DNA of 64,000 bases from Phycisphaerae bacterium (GTDB taxonomy: Bacteria; Planctomycetota; Phycisphaerae; Sedimentisphaerales; Anaerobacaceae): positions 109,983 to 173,982 of the forward strand of contig JAGOLX010000008.1 in assembly GCA_017993835.1 (NCBI GenBank). The letters run 5' to 3'. The translations under genes were made by a program, and so were the position numbers. The number at the start of each line of letters is the position of its first letter. Positions within the stretch are counted from its first letter, which is position 1. Under the pieces are notes generated by a model. It was not told where the DNA came from. It worked only from the letters and a program-made list of their open reading frames with translations, and did not search any database. This document shows, in pieces, positions 17,830 through 27,345 of the stretch.

Positions 17830-19179
17830 TCATGCCAGCTTGTCGCGGTTCTCGTAGACCTTCGCGATCGCGTTAGCGATATCGTCCATATCCTGCTTAC
17901 TCGTCAGGAGCATGTTCTGGCCAATCCAGACTGCCTCCTTGCAGAGTTGGTCGTTGCCTGGATAGTGCAGTTCGTCGCGATAGCGGTCGAGCCGGGCCTT
18001 GGGGAAGGCCCGCTTGAAGTTCTTCGAGTTCAGGGCAGCCTCGATCAGACCGTCGTTGTATTGGGGACCGTATCCGCCACTGCACGGGATTCCTTCGGCG
18101 CTAAGGGCCGCAAGGAACTTCTCTCGCGGCGCACCGTTGAAATGTTCCTTCAGATAACGGAACGGATACAGGTGGTATACCGCTTGCGTCACCCCATCAT
18201 AGAGCCTGTGCGGGACGATGCCCGGAATATCCTTGATCTTCGAGGTCAGGTACTTCCCGTTTTCCCATCGCAAGGCGGTGTCCGCTTCAAGGCGTTTCAT
18301 CTGGTTGAGCAGGATCGCCGCCTGGTACTCGGTCATCCGGCGGTTCGTCCCCAGCACCGAGTTGGGGCCCGCCTTCGGCATGTTCCCAAAGGCCCGGCCG
18401 CAGTTGTGGTATGCGTGGACCCTGTCCATTAGATCCTCGTCGTTACCCACCACGGCGCCGCCCTCGCCGCACGGGAGGTGCTTGGAGTTCTGGAAGCTGA
18501 AGCACCCGAGGTCGCCGAGCGTGCCGCAGCACTTGCCCCGCCATTTGGCGAGCCAAGCCTGGCAGGCATCTTCAATCACCTTGAGGTTGCGCTTCTTCGC
18601 GATCTCGTTGATGCGGTCCATGTTCGCCGGGATGCCGAGGATGTGCACGGGCAGGATGGCCCGCGTGTTTTCGGTAATTCGTTCCTCGATCTTGTCCGGA
18701 TTGATCTGGAACGTCTCGGGATCGGTGTCCGCGAACACCGGCAGCGCGCAGGAGTTCAAAACCACGTTGTACGTCGCGATGAACGTATACGGCGAGACGA
18801 TCACCTCGTCGCCCACGCCGACATCGAGCAGGTGCAGGGCCGTCATCAGTGAATTCGTCCCGTTCACCATGGCCACGCAGCGTTTGGCGCCGAGCAGCTT
18901 GGCATAGGCCTGCTCGAACTGGGTGACGGTGTTGCCCTGGCCTCGGTACCAGTTCCCGCTGCGCAGGACCTCCAGAACCGATTCCTCTGCGGACCGGTCC
19001 CAAACCGGCCAAGCGGGCCAGGGTTTCGCGCGGAGGGGCGTGCCGCCCAGCATGGCCAGCTTGCCCGCACTCTTGCCGACGTTGCCGAAGGCGGGGACCG
19101 TGCGCGAAGCAAACGCCGCAAAAGTCCCAGCCGAAGCAGCACCCACGAATTGTCGTCTACTCATGCGTTGTGCGTTCAT
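17830..19179 (-). CDS. DegT/DnrJ/EryC1/StrS-type aminotransferase with Tat export signal
   Basis: 449 residues from ATG 19179, which has AAGGACGAG in front; a GTG at 19194 overlapping the upstream stop is an alternative. The N-terminus has a twin-arginine signal (MSRRQFVGAASAGTF). The PLP enzyme follows: NGTNSLMTAL phosphate-binding region, EDACQAWLAKW with the pyridine-binding Asp, and Lys233 in QNSKHLPCGEGG for the Schiff base. Such enzymes normally transaminate nucleotide-linked keto-sugars in the cytoplasm, so an export signal is unexpected. Tat export would fit a cofactor-loaded folded enzyme. It lies in the GH29/ceramidase operon; substrate unknown. Confidence 0.88.
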   Translation of the reverse strand: MNAQRMSRRQFVGAASAGTFAAFASRTVPAFGNVGKSAGKLAMLGGTPLRAKPWPAWPVWDRSAEESVLEVLRSGNWYRGQGNTVTQFEQAYAKLLGAKRCVAMVNGTNSLMTALHLLDVGVGDEVIVSPYTFIATYNVVLNSCALPVFADTDPETFQINPDKIEERITENTRAILPVHILGIPANMDRINEIAKKRNLKVIEDACQAWLAKWRGKCCGTLGDLGCFSFQNSKHLPCGEGGAVVGNDEDLMDRVHAYHNCGRAFGNMPKAGPNSVLGTNRRMTEYQAAILLNQMKRLEADTALRWENGKYLTSKIKDIPGIVPHRLYDGVTQAVYHLYPFRYLKEHFNGAPREKFLAALSAEGIPCSGGYGPQYNDGLIEAALNSKNFKRAFPKARLDRYRDELHYPGNDQLCKEAVWIGQNMLLTSKQDMDDIANAIAKVYENRDKLA

Positions 19180-19190
19180 CTCTCGTCCTT

Positions 19191-20513
19191 TCACTTGCGA
19201 ATGCTGATCAGATCGGTTTTCGGGGGCTTGGTCTCTGTGACCCTGGCCAAGCAGTAAACGGCGCCATCCTTGCCGACGGCAATCGAGTTCACGTAGTAGG
19301 GCCGTCGGCCGTCTTCATAGAAGATCGGGCCGTGATCGGTGTACTTGCGGGCGGGGATGTCGTAGGTAATCAGGTGCAGGTTTTCGAGCCCCTTGGACTC
19401 GCCCATCGCGGTCTTCGACTTGCCTGCGAGCCGCTTGCCGTCGACGTAAATCGGGCCGCCGGTCAGGTAGTACAGGGTCTTGCCGTCGGGTCCGAGGGTG
19501 AAGCCGAGATAGCCGTAGCTGAACTGGTCGAACATCCCGCTTCGCTGCGAGGGCAGGGACGTGATGCGGTCCACGATCTGCACCTCGGGCACCTTGGGAT
19601 CGAAGCGGAACAGGTAGCCCGAGTTGCCGTGTACGCCGTAGACCGCCCTCTCGGGTTCGTACCAGACGGTCTGACGCCAATTGTACGCCATGTGACCCGC
19701 GGAGGTCGGGTCGTACAGGCCGAGGTAGTCCTTGCGCATGTCGTCGCCGGTCACGACCTCGATGGCGTCGCGGTCGTAGATGTATCGGAAGATGTCGCCA
19801 TCGCCGACCGTGTAATAGACGCTGCCATCGTGCGGATCGACAACGAATGAGCGGCATAGCGTGCGGTACTTCTCGCCCTTGCCGTTCTCGCCCTCGCGAG
19901 AGATCGGGCCGAGGTCCTTGAGTTCCTTCTTCGCCAGGTCGTACCGGAGGAATCGGCCGGCAGGCCAAGTCAGGCCGTAGAGCCGCCCGCGCTGGGTGTC
20001 CATCGTCATGGTCAGAATGCCCTCGCCTCGCGGGGCCTTGCCGAGATCCTCGAATTTCCTGCTTTTCATATCATAAGCGAGGAAGTGGCCGCCGGGATAG
20101 GGCTTCCAACCTTCCGGCGGGATGCCGATCTTCTCCATCCCGTCGATGATGCTGTACCAGCCCACGTGCGTCGCGAAATAGAGCTTTCCGTCCCGTTCCT
20201 GGAAAGTCACATGGGACTTGCCCTGAACGACGGTCTTGGCTCCCTTCTCGCCGCAAGCCTCGGTGACGTCGCCGACGTGCTCGATCTTGTCGGTCTTCGG
20301 GTCGTAGCAGTACATCTGGGCGCCGATGTCGAAACGCTCCGAGGACAGGACGTAGAAGATCCGGCCGTCGCTGGCCGTGCCCATTCCGTTGTAGGTATCG
20401 TGCGCCTGCGCGAAACCGGAGTCGTGGATTCGCGCGACCAGTCCCGCGTGGGCCGGGGCGGCAATCACCTGAAGGCAAAGGGCAAACGGTAGAAGGTAGA
20501 ACATCCATCTCAT
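19191..20513 (-). CDS. Secreted beta-propeller protein
   Basis: 440 residues from ATG 20513, preceded by GGGAG. A signal peptide is visible (MRWMFYLLPFALCLQVIAAPAHAG). The mature part consists of repeated blades with recurring patterns such as DGRIFYVLSSERF, DGKLYFATHVGWY, RGRLYGLTWPAGRFLRYDL, DGSVYYTVGDGDIFRY and DGKTLYYLTGGPIYV, which suggest six or seven blades of an SMP-30/WD-like propeller. No catalytic site can be assigned. The stop overlaps a possible GTG start of the aminotransferase gene, so they are coupled. In this operon it could be a sugar-binding or lactonase-like protein; that is a guess from context. Confidence 0.8.
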   Translation of the reverse strand: MRWMFYLLPFALCLQVIAAPAHAGLVARIHDSGFAQAHDTYNGMGTASDGRIFYVLSSERFDIGAQMYCYDPKTDKIEHVGDVTEACGEKGAKTVVQGKSHVTFQERDGKLYFATHVGWYSIIDGMEKIGIPPEGWKPYPGGHFLAYDMKSRKFEDLGKAPRGEGILTMTMDTQRGRLYGLTWPAGRFLRYDLAKKELKDLGPISREGENGKGEKYRTLCRSFVVDPHDGSVYYTVGDGDIFRYIYDRDAIEVVTGDDMRKDYLGLYDPTSAGHMAYNWRQTVWYEPERAVYGVHGNSGYLFRFDPKVPEVQIVDRITSLPSQRSGMFDQFSYGYLGFTLGPDGKTLYYLTGGPIYVDGKRLAGKSKTAMGESKGLENLHLITYDIPARKYTDHGPIFYEDGRRPYYVNSIAVGKDGAVYCLARVTETKPPKTDLISIRK

Positions 20514-20553
20514 GTGCAGCACTCCCGCTTTCGGACTTTTCACTTCCTGCTTT

Positions 20554-21954
20554 CTACTTCTCACCTCTCACCTGGCTGACCAACTCGTGCACCTTGTCCA
20601 CAATCAACTGCTCCACGGACGGCCTGAAGGGCGTCATCGTCGTGCCATAGTAGAGGACGGCGCCTCGCGCCTCGTAGCCCCCTTCCTGCAAGACCCGCGC
20701 GGAGGGGACGTAGCCAAAGACGTCGTTGCTGTATCCGGCCACCCAGACCGGCTCGCCGGGCAGTTCTTTCTTCAGGCGGAGCGAGTAGTCCACCAGGACC
20801 TCGCCGGCCAGGGCGATCATCGTCAGGTCCCTGCCGAATTGAACGACCTGGACGAGATAGGGATATGTGTTGGATCGCCGACCCGGGCCTTCGATCTCGC
20901 GGAGCATCTCCTCCGCATAGCGTCTCTGGTACTTGTCCTGGGACTGGGTCTGCTGCTTCAACTCCTCGACGCTTGCAGGAGGCTCCAGTTCCAGCGTCGC
21001 TTCACCCAGCGCCACCCGCAGTGGTCCCCGCACCGGGCGGGGCTTCGCCACCAGGGCCGCCTCCACCGCATTGGCCAGGGTCCGTCCGTGCTGCCGAGCC
21101 CATTCCATCGTGCGGCGCGGCGTGGGGTTCTGGTCCCCGCCGCAGCCTTCAACGAACATCGCCACGGTCCCCGGATGCGTCTCTTCCACATACTGCTGGG
21201 CGAACCCGGCGTAGTCGCCGCAGAACTCGTAGTCGCTCAGCGTCGTATTGTGGCACGCGTAGCCGAAAACGAGGGCCCGCACCTTCCCATCCGCGCCGCT
21301 CACTTGCAGGATGGGGACATCGTGATCGACGGGGCCATCGGCATTCGGCGAGATCGCATACCCATCGGCGGTCCGCGACCGACGGTTCATACCGAGGCCC
21401 GCTCGCCCGTGCGTATAGGACAACTGCGCGGGGGCGAGATCCCTCAGTGCCCGGCCCACGAGGTCGACTACCTTGCCGAACAGGACGTCGGAATACTGCT
21501 TGCCCAGCTCGATCTGCTCCGGCGGCAGGTCCCATGCCTGCGTGCCTCGCCAGTCGCGGAGTTCCGGCCCGGAGTGCGTGTGAGAGACGTTGAGCAGCAG
21601 GCCGGAAGGAGCCAGTTTGTATCGCTCGCCGACCTCTTTGATCATGCGATCTCGAAACTCACGGGGAATGCCGATCAGGTCCATCGTCACGAGCACCAGA
21701 CGGGTGCCCTCCGCGTCTTCCAGGGCCAGCGCCTTGGCAAACAGATCATGGACCTTCCCTTCAGAGGGTTTGTTACGGGCGGCGTACCCCGCCATCCACA
21801 TGTTCTGCTCCGGCGTGATGACCACCCTCGCGACGCCGGCCTTCCACGCGACGGGCGCGTCGCCCGCCCCTGCGACAGACGTTAGCGATGCTGCAAGAAC
21901 AAGCCCGGCGGCAACAATTCCCGGCCGCCAAATGTGCAATGAAAGACCGTTCAT
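20554..21954 (-). CDS. Neutral/alkaline non-lysosomal ceramidase-like protein, secreted
   Basis: 466 residues from ATG 21954 with a GGAGGTG ribosome site. A signal peptide precedes a mature start near residue 33. The mature N-terminus WKAGVARVVITPEQNMWMAGY is the typical opening of neutral ceramidases. The zinc-ligand motif NVSHTHSGPE is present, and so is a second metal region with FGYACHNTT. A conserved FVEGCGGDQNP follows the same order as in the family. The protein is shorter than bacterial neutral ceramidases of about 650 residues because it lacks the C-terminal Ig-like domain, so the substrate may not be ceramide. It sits 30 bp after the GH29 fucosidase. Confidence 0.82.
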   Translation of the reverse strand: MNGLSLHIWRPGIVAAGLVLAASLTSVAGAGDAPVAWKAGVARVVITPEQNMWMAGYAARNKPSEGKVHDLFAKALALEDAEGTRLVLVTMDLIGIPREFRDRMIKEVGERYKLAPSGLLLNVSHTHSGPELRDWRGTQAWDLPPEQIELGKQYSDVLFGKVVDLVGRALRDLAPAQLSYTHGRAGLGMNRRSRTADGYAISPNADGPVDHDVPILQVSGADGKVRALVFGYACHNTTLSDYEFCGDYAGFAQQYVEETHPGTVAMFVEGCGGDQNPTPRRTMEWARQHGRTLANAVEAALVAKPRPVRGPLRVALGEATLELEPPASVEELKQQTQSQDKYQRRYAEEMLREIEGPGRRSNTYPYLVQVVQFGRDLTMIALAGEVLVDYSLRLKKELPGEPVWVAGYSNDVFGYVPSARVLQEGGYEARGAVLYYGTTMTPFRPSVEQLIVDKVHELVSQVRGEK

Positions 21955-21984
21955 GTCATTCACCTCCAACACAAGTCATCTCGG

Positions 21985-23748
21985 TCACTTCGCGGGCTTC
22001 AGAACGACCGAGCGAAGGTTGATCGCCTGCCAGCCGTCACGCAGCGGTTTGACGCTCAACTCACACGGACCCGGCTTGATCTCGATGGTCCCGAGCTCGA
22101 AGGTCTTGAAGGTCTGGTAGCTGCCGGTGCTGGCGACCTCGGTGGACAGCTTCTGATCGCCCGTGACGACCTCGAACTTGCTCGCGGACGGCGCCGCGAT
22201 GACCGCGGTGACGTTGAACCGTCCGCCTTTGCCCACCTTGAATCCCCACGCGACCGAATCGCGCGGGTTGGTCCACCAGCCAATATTCGACTCGCCTTCG
22301 ATGGATTCGACCTGGGCCTGACTCCCGCGAATCTCGGCGGCCTCGGCCAATAGGGTGAATGTCCCGTCGGCAGCCTGACCGGGCAGGACCTTCTCGATGT
22401 CCAGGGCGCCTTTGACCTCCAGGACAATCACCGTGTCGATCGGGTCCAGCGCCGCCGCGGGTACGTCGATCGTCACGCCGGCCTCGCCGGCGGTCACCTT
22501 GAGCGTCTTGTCCGTGGCAAGAAGCCAGGCGCTGCGGACCTCGTTGTGTAGGCCTGGAACGAGGAGCTTGCCGTCCTTGGGCCAGTTGAAAACGTGCAGA
22601 TAGAGCGTCGCGCCGGAGGCGTTCAGCTTCTTCGTGCAGCGTCCCCAGGCCAGACGAGAGAACGGGCTGGCGGTGGTCGCGTAGATCGATTCCCCGTTGA
22701 CCTTCATCCACTTGCCGATTTCCTTGAGCCGCTCGACGCTGGGCTGCGGGATCTCGCCCAACGAGGTCGGGCCCACGTTCAGCAGGTAGTTGCCGCCCTT
22801 GCTGGCGATGTCCACGAGGTTGCGAAGGAGAGTTTCGGTGGACTTCCAGTTGTGGTCGTAGCTCTTGAAGCCCCACGTATTGTTCATGGTCATGCAGGTC
22901 TCCCAGTCGCGGCCGGGGGTGCCGGTGGCCGGGATGTGCTGCTCGGGCGTGCTCAGGTCGCCGCCGTAGCCCCCGCCGAGCCGGTTGTTCGTGATGATGT
23001 CCGGCTGGACTTTCAACAGAGGCAATAGCATGTCGGCACGCTCCCTGCTCATATCCACTGGCGTATCCCACCACAGGACGCCCAGCTTGCCGTAATTCGA
23101 GAGGATTTCCTGCACCTGGGGGGCGGCAATCTTGCGGATGTACTCATCCATGCTCCCGTCCTGGGCGGGGTCCCAGTGCCCGCCTGCGGCAGCGCCGCCG
23201 GGATGGTTCCAGTCCTGGGCCTGCGAATAGTAGAAGCTCAGGACGATGCCGTGTCTGGCACAGGCATCCGCGAGGGGCTTGAGCAGGTCCTTGCCGTACG
23301 GGGTGGCGTCCACCACGTCCCAGTCCGTCACCTTGGAGTCGAACAGAGCGAAACCGTCGTGGTGCTTCGACGTGATGACGATGTACTTCATGCCGGCCTC
23401 TTTGGCCAGGCGGACCCAGGCGTCCGGGTCGTAACGGACCGGGTTGAACTGCTTGGCGTACGCCTTGTATTCAGCAACCGGGATCTTGGCGTTGTGCATG
23501 ATCCACTCGCCAATGCCGCCGATCTGCTTGTCTTTGTAGGTGCCGGCGGGAACCGAATACACCCCCCAATGAACGAACATGCCGAAGCGGGCCTCGCGCC
23601 ACCACTTCATGCGGGCGTCCCGCTGCTCGGGCGACTCGCCCGGCCGGCCGAGGATCTCCTGCGACCACACGGTCCCGCAAAGACCCGCGAGCAGCGCACT
23701 CGCGAGCACAACAATCCGCCCTGCCCTGTTCCTGTCACGACGTGTCAT
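21985..23748 (-). CDS. Alpha-L-fucosidase, GH29 family, secreted
   Basis: 587 residues from ATG 23748, preceded by GGAGG; a frame extension to 23982 belongs to no gene. Signal peptide to about residue 30. The GH29 barrel shows WWREARFGMFVHWGVYSVPA, KHHDGFALFDS at 128-138, YYSQAQDWNHP and the nucleophile segment GVLWWDTPVDM with Asp228. A C-terminal beta-rich region of about 150 residues may be a carbohydrate-binding module. It would release alpha-linked fucose from glycans or glycolipids. It follows the PAC2 gene by 25 bp and heads a run of secreted proteins (ceramidase-like, propeller, aminotransferase, beta-helix). Confidence 0.92.
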   Translation of the reverse strand: MTRRDRNRAGRIVVLASALLAGLCGTVWSQEILGRPGESPEQRDARMKWWREARFGMFVHWGVYSVPAGTYKDKQIGGIGEWIMHNAKIPVAEYKAYAKQFNPVRYDPDAWVRLAKEAGMKYIVITSKHHDGFALFDSKVTDWDVVDATPYGKDLLKPLADACARHGIVLSFYYSQAQDWNHPGGAAAGGHWDPAQDGSMDEYIRKIAAPQVQEILSNYGKLGVLWWDTPVDMSRERADMLLPLLKVQPDIITNNRLGGGYGGDLSTPEQHIPATGTPGRDWETCMTMNNTWGFKSYDHNWKSTETLLRNLVDIASKGGNYLLNVGPTSLGEIPQPSVERLKEIGKWMKVNGESIYATTASPFSRLAWGRCTKKLNASGATLYLHVFNWPKDGKLLVPGLHNEVRSAWLLATDKTLKVTAGEAGVTIDVPAAALDPIDTVIVLEVKGALDIEKVLPGQAADGTFTLLAEAAEIRGSQAQVESIEGESNIGWWTNPRDSVAWGFKVGKGGRFNVTAVIAAPSASKFEVVTGDQKLSTEVASTGSYQTFKTFELGTIEIKPGPCELSVKPLRDGWQAINLRSVVLKPAK

Positions 23749-23773
23749 ATCGGAACCTCCACGAATTGACGAT

Positions 23774-24640
23774 TCAGTCCAGCCGGATGCCCTTCTCATG
23801 AAGCCAGTTCTTGAGGTCTCCCATCTCACTGAAGACCTCGTTGTCGTAGTCTTGTTCGAGCTTCGTGACGCTCTCCGCCAGTTCCGGCTGCTCCTGCACG
23901 ACCTCCGTGAGACGACGCTCGAACTCGTCGGCGCTCGCCTGCAAGTCGTCCATGTCCAGGTGTACCCCGAGGATGCCGGCAACCCTCTTGGTCACGATCG
24001 CCACGCACTTGGGATTGGCGCCCTGCACATAAGCGGGAACGGTCGCCACGAGAGCCACCATCTCGATCCCCTCTTCCCTGGCCCGTGAGGTAAGATAGGT
24101 CACAATGCTGGCGGGCCCTTCATAGTCGTTCAACTTGATGCCATAGTTCTCGATCCGCGGCTTGGTCCGCTCATCCGACACGGAGCAGAAGAACTGCGGA
24201 TCCCGCGTGTGCGGCACCAGGCCCGCCACGCTGCCGACGAAGCAGATCGACTGCACGCCGAAGTGCTCGCACAGGCGAAAGACGCAGTCGCCATACTCGA
24301 CCCACCGCATGTTCGGCTCCTTGCCGGAGAACAGGATCAGGTCCTGCTCTTCCGACACGAAGAAGGCATTCTCCGGGAACACGAGTCTGCGAATGACGCC
24401 CTCGCGAATCTGGCAGTGCGGGCGAAACAGGCTGGTCACCTCCATCGCCCCCGGGAAGCTGTAGATGTAGAACCCCGTGTGGTCGATTTCCGCGATCCGA
24501 CGGGCGTAGAGCTTGTCCACCAGCACTCTGACGGTCCCGGTCGAGACGTCGCCCCCATCCATCCACCCCGAGAAACCCATCAAGAGCCGGGGGGTTCGCA
24601 GATTCGCCTCTCCCAGAATCCGCAATCGGTCCACCGTCAT
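23774..24640 (-). CDS. PAC2 family protein
   Basis: 288 residues from ATG 24640 (ribosome site GGAAGGAA). The protein matches the layout of PAC2/DUF75 proteins: LLMGFSGWMDGGDVSTGTV near the N-terminus, a central ICFVGSVAGLVPHTRDP, then YEGPASIVTYLTSRAREEGIEMVALVATVPAYVQG, and a helical C-terminal tail with alternating Glu/Leu. The family is related to proteasome assembly chaperones and is often found in actinobacteria and planctomycetes, with no settled function in bacteria. It is probably the first gene of the leftward operon that includes the fucosidase, but the functional link is unclear. Confidence 0.85.
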   Translation of the reverse strand: MTVDRLRILGEANLRTPRLLMGFSGWMDGGDVSTGTVRVLVDKLYARRIAEIDHTGFYIYSFPGAMEVTSLFRPHCQIREGVIRRLVFPENAFFVSEEQDLILFSGKEPNMRWVEYGDCVFRLCEHFGVQSICFVGSVAGLVPHTRDPQFFCSVSDERTKPRIENYGIKLNDYEGPASIVTYLTSRAREEGIEMVALVATVPAYVQGANPKCVAIVTKRVAGILGVHLDMDDLQASADEFERRLTEVVQEQPELAESVTKLEQDYDNEVFSEMGDLKNWLHEKGIRLD

Positions 24641-24869
24641 GAGGCATTCCTTCCAAGCGAAGTCACAGTCACCCAACACAACCGCTTATCGAGAATAGTA
24701 AGCCGCCCCCGGCATGGCTGCAAGGGGAAAAAACGGCGACGATTCACCAAGAACGCGCCGGCCCCCTTGAACGACCGGCATCCGCGGCTTAGCATGGGGA
24801 AATGGCGGCTCCGCAAGTCCTGCGTCGGGACCGCCGGCAACGCAAACCGCAATGACAGGAGACCCTGAC

Positions 24870-26411
24870 ATGGCACGGCTGCAATCGCGTCGAGCATTCC
24901 TGCGGTCCGCAGGGCTGATGGCCCTCGCGACCGCGATCCCTCTCCCAGCATGGAGCACCCGGACACGGCGGGCCAATGTGGTTCTGATCTACGCCGACGA
25001 CCTCGGCTACGGCGACGTGGGCTGCTACGGCGCGACCCGCGTCGCGACGCCGAACGTCGACCGACTCGCCAAGGAAGGGGTCCGCTTCACCAACGCCCAC
25101 TCCGCGTCCGCGACGTGTACGCCCTCGCGATACGCTCTGCTCACAGGCGAATATGCCTGGCGCCGCAAAGGCACCGGCGTCCTGCCCGGCGACGCGAGAC
25201 TCATCGTCGAGCCCGGTCGGACCACGCTGCCCTCGCTGATGCAGCGGGCGGGTTACAAGACCGGCGCCATCGGCAAGTGGCACCTCGGCCTCGGCGCCGG
25301 GGACCTCGACTGGAACGGCGATATCCAGCCCGGTCCCCTCGACATCGGTTTCGACCACTGTTTCCTCATCCCGGCCACAGGCGACCGCGTGCCGTGTGTC
25401 TATGTGGAGGATCGGCGGGTCGTGGGTCTGGAGCCGAATGATCCGATCCGTGTGAGCTACAAGGAGGCCGTCGGCGACGAGCCCACCGGGCGGGACCACC
25501 CAGAACTGCTGAAGATGCACCCGAGCCACGGCCATGACCAGACTATCGTCAACGGCATCAGCCGGATCGGGTACATGACCGGGGGCAAGACCGCCCGTTG
25601 GGTCGATGAGGACATGGCCGACACGATCACCGCCAAGGCCCTCCAGTTCATCGAGCGAAACAAGACGGCGCCCTTCTTCCTGTACTTCTCCACGCACGAT
25701 ATTCACGTTCCGCGCGTGCCGCATCCCCGCTTCGCAGGCGCCACCGGCCTGGGTCCGCGAGGCGACGTGATCGTCCAGCTCGACTGGTGCGTGGGGGAGG
25801 TCCTGCGCGCTCTCGACAGGCTGGGTCTGGCCGAGGACACCCTCGTCATCTTCACGAGCGACAATGGTCCCGTTGTGGACGACGGCTACAGGGATCAGGC
25901 GGTGGAACTGCTCGACGGGCACAAGCCCTCCGGCGTGCTTCGCGGCGGCAAGTACAGCGCCTTCGACGCCGGCACGCGAGTTCCATTCATCGTTCGCCAG
26001 CCCGGCCGGATCACGCCAGGCACATCGGACGCACTGCTCTGCCAGATCGACCTGCTGGCGTCCTCCGCAGCTTTGACTGGACAGACGCTGGGCAGCGACG
26101 ATGCGCCGGACAGCTTCGATGTCTCAGCCGCTCTGCTCGGCCAGTCCCGGACCGCCCGGGACCATCTCGTCGAGCACGCAGGCACACTCAGTCTGATCCA
26201 GGGTGAGTGGAAGTACATCGAGCCCAGCAAGGGGGCCCGGTTCAACAAGAGCACGAATACGGAACTCGGCAACGATCCCCGGCCACAGCTCTATGACATC
26301 GAGACGGACATCGGCGAGAAGACGAATCTCGCGGATCGCTACCCTGAGAAGGTGAGAGAAATGGCCATCTTGCTCCAGAAGATCCGCGAACAGGGTCGTT
26401 CTCGGCCATAG
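24870..26411 (+). CDS. Sulfatase (formylglycine-dependent, arylsulfatase family), Tat-exported
   Basis: 513 residues from ATG 24870, eight bases after AGGAGA. A twin-arginine-like signal (QSRRAFLRSAGLMALATAIP) precedes NVVLIYADDLGYGDVGCYG with the metal-binding Asp pair 43-44. The maturation motif is CTPSRYALLTG with Cys83 to be converted to formylglycine. Further conserved elements are GAIGKWHLG, HDIHVP and FTSDNGP. It would remove sulfate esters from sulfated polysaccharides in the periplasm or outside the cell. No dedicated sulfatase-maturing enzyme is recognised in the window. The gene stands alone between divergent PAC2 and convergent prepilin genes. Confidence 0.95.
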   Translation: MARLQSRRAFLRSAGLMALATAIPLPAWSTRTRRANVVLIYADDLGYGDVGCYGATRVATPNVDRLAKEGVRFTNAHSASATCTPSRYALLTGEYAWRRKGTGVLPGDARLIVEPGRTTLPSLMQRAGYKTGAIGKWHLGLGAGDLDWNGDIQPGPLDIGFDHCFLIPATGDRVPCVYVEDRRVVGLEPNDPIRVSYKEAVGDEPTGRDHPELLKMHPSHGHDQTIVNGISRIGYMTGGKTARWVDEDMADTITAKALQFIERNKTAPFFLYFSTHDIHVPRVPHPRFAGATGLGPRGDVIVQLDWCVGEVLRALDRLGLAEDTLVIFTSDNGPVVDDGYRDQAVELLDGHKPSGVLRGGKYSAFDAGTRVPFIVRQPGRITPGTSDALLCQIDLLASSAALTGQTLGSDDAPDSFDVSAALLGQSRTARDHLVEHAGTLSLIQGEWKYIEPSKGARFNKSTNTELGNDPRPQLYDIETDIGEKTNLADRYPEKVREMAILLQKIREQGRSRP

Positions 26412-26428
26412 CCAGAACCGCCATCCTC

Positions 26429-27217
26429 CTACGGCTTGGGCAATCGCGACTTCTCCGCATCGGTCGGAGGGTAGTACTGGAAGACGGACCACATGCCCGG
26501 CGTGCGCGCATTCCAGACCACCTGCGACCAGACCTTGTCCTTCTTCATATACTCGACGTGCCCATCGTAGAACGCCAGGTTGACCCCCTCGCTGTGTCGG
26601 TACAGGACCGGGCCGTCGCAACCGACATTCTTGTACGGCATGATCGTGTCCTGGCCGAGAGCATCCCATCCAATCGTGTAGTTCGCGCCCTTCCAGTGGA
26701 GCCACCAGTCGTTGCTCTCGGTGAAGGCCATCTCCGCCGCAGGGGCGGCCACCGACGTGGTGTTGTGCCCTGCGTACTTGACCCCGAACCAGTCCGTGCC
26801 GTAGTACCAGTCCGTCACATTACAGCCGTAACTGATCCAGGAGGTGTACTGCGAATCCTCTCGCTCCTGACTGCACACCAGATCGCTCGGACACTGGTAC
26901 TCTTTGGGCGCGTCCCACGTGCTGTCGGTGGGTCCCTCCTTGTCCTTGTAGCCCAGCAGCCTGCGAAAGAGCTGGTTGGCAGGCCAGTACCAGTCCTTGC
27001 CCTGCGTGCGGTCCATGATGGGGACGTACCAGCCGTTGTTGTCGTCCGCGTAGAGCGCGTTGGCCATCCCCATGCTCCGCACATGGCTACTGCAGACGAT
27101 CCGCTTGGCCGTCTCCTTCGCTCGCATCAGGGCAGGCATGAGAATCGCCATCAGCACCGCGATCACCGCGATGACAACCAGCAGTTCAATCAGCGTGAAC
27201 GCCCTTCGGATTCGCAT
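26429..27217 (-). CDS. Prepilin-type N-terminal cleavage/methylation protein (H-X9-DG type)
   Basis: 262 residues from ATG 27217 with a GGGAG ribosome site. The class III leader is MRIRRAFTLIELLVVIAVIA, with the conserved Glu at mature position 5 in the processed protein. A long soluble domain with several tryptophans and paired cysteines follows and ends with RHSEGVNLAFYDGHVEYM, the H-x-DG motif of the large planctomycete/verrucomicrobial family of pseudopilin-like proteins. It is processed by prepilin peptidase and inserted or assembled at the cell envelope; function is not established. Convergent with the sulfatase, 17 bp apart. Confidence 0.88.
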   Translation of the reverse strand: MRIRRAFTLIELLVVIAVIAVLMAILMPALMRAKETAKRIVCSSHVRSMGMANALYADDNNGWYVPIMDRTQGKDWYWPANQLFRRLLGYKDKEGPTDSTWDAPKEYQCPSDLVCSQEREDSQYTSWISYGCNVTDWYYGTDWFGVKYAGHNTTSVAAPAAEMAFTESNDWWLHWKGANYTIGWDALGQDTIMPYKNVGCDGPVLYRHSEGVNLAFYDGHVEYMKKDKVWSQVVWNARTPGMWSVFQYYPPTDAEKSRLPKP

Positions 27218-27345
27218 GACAAACCACTCCCGAAACGCGGTTCCATCGACCCACTCGCCATTCACCCTCGCGGCTGCACCTCTGAATTATATCAGGCTGC
27301 CCCTGCAATCGCAAGGCGGCGTGTACCATCCGCACGCAGGAGGGG

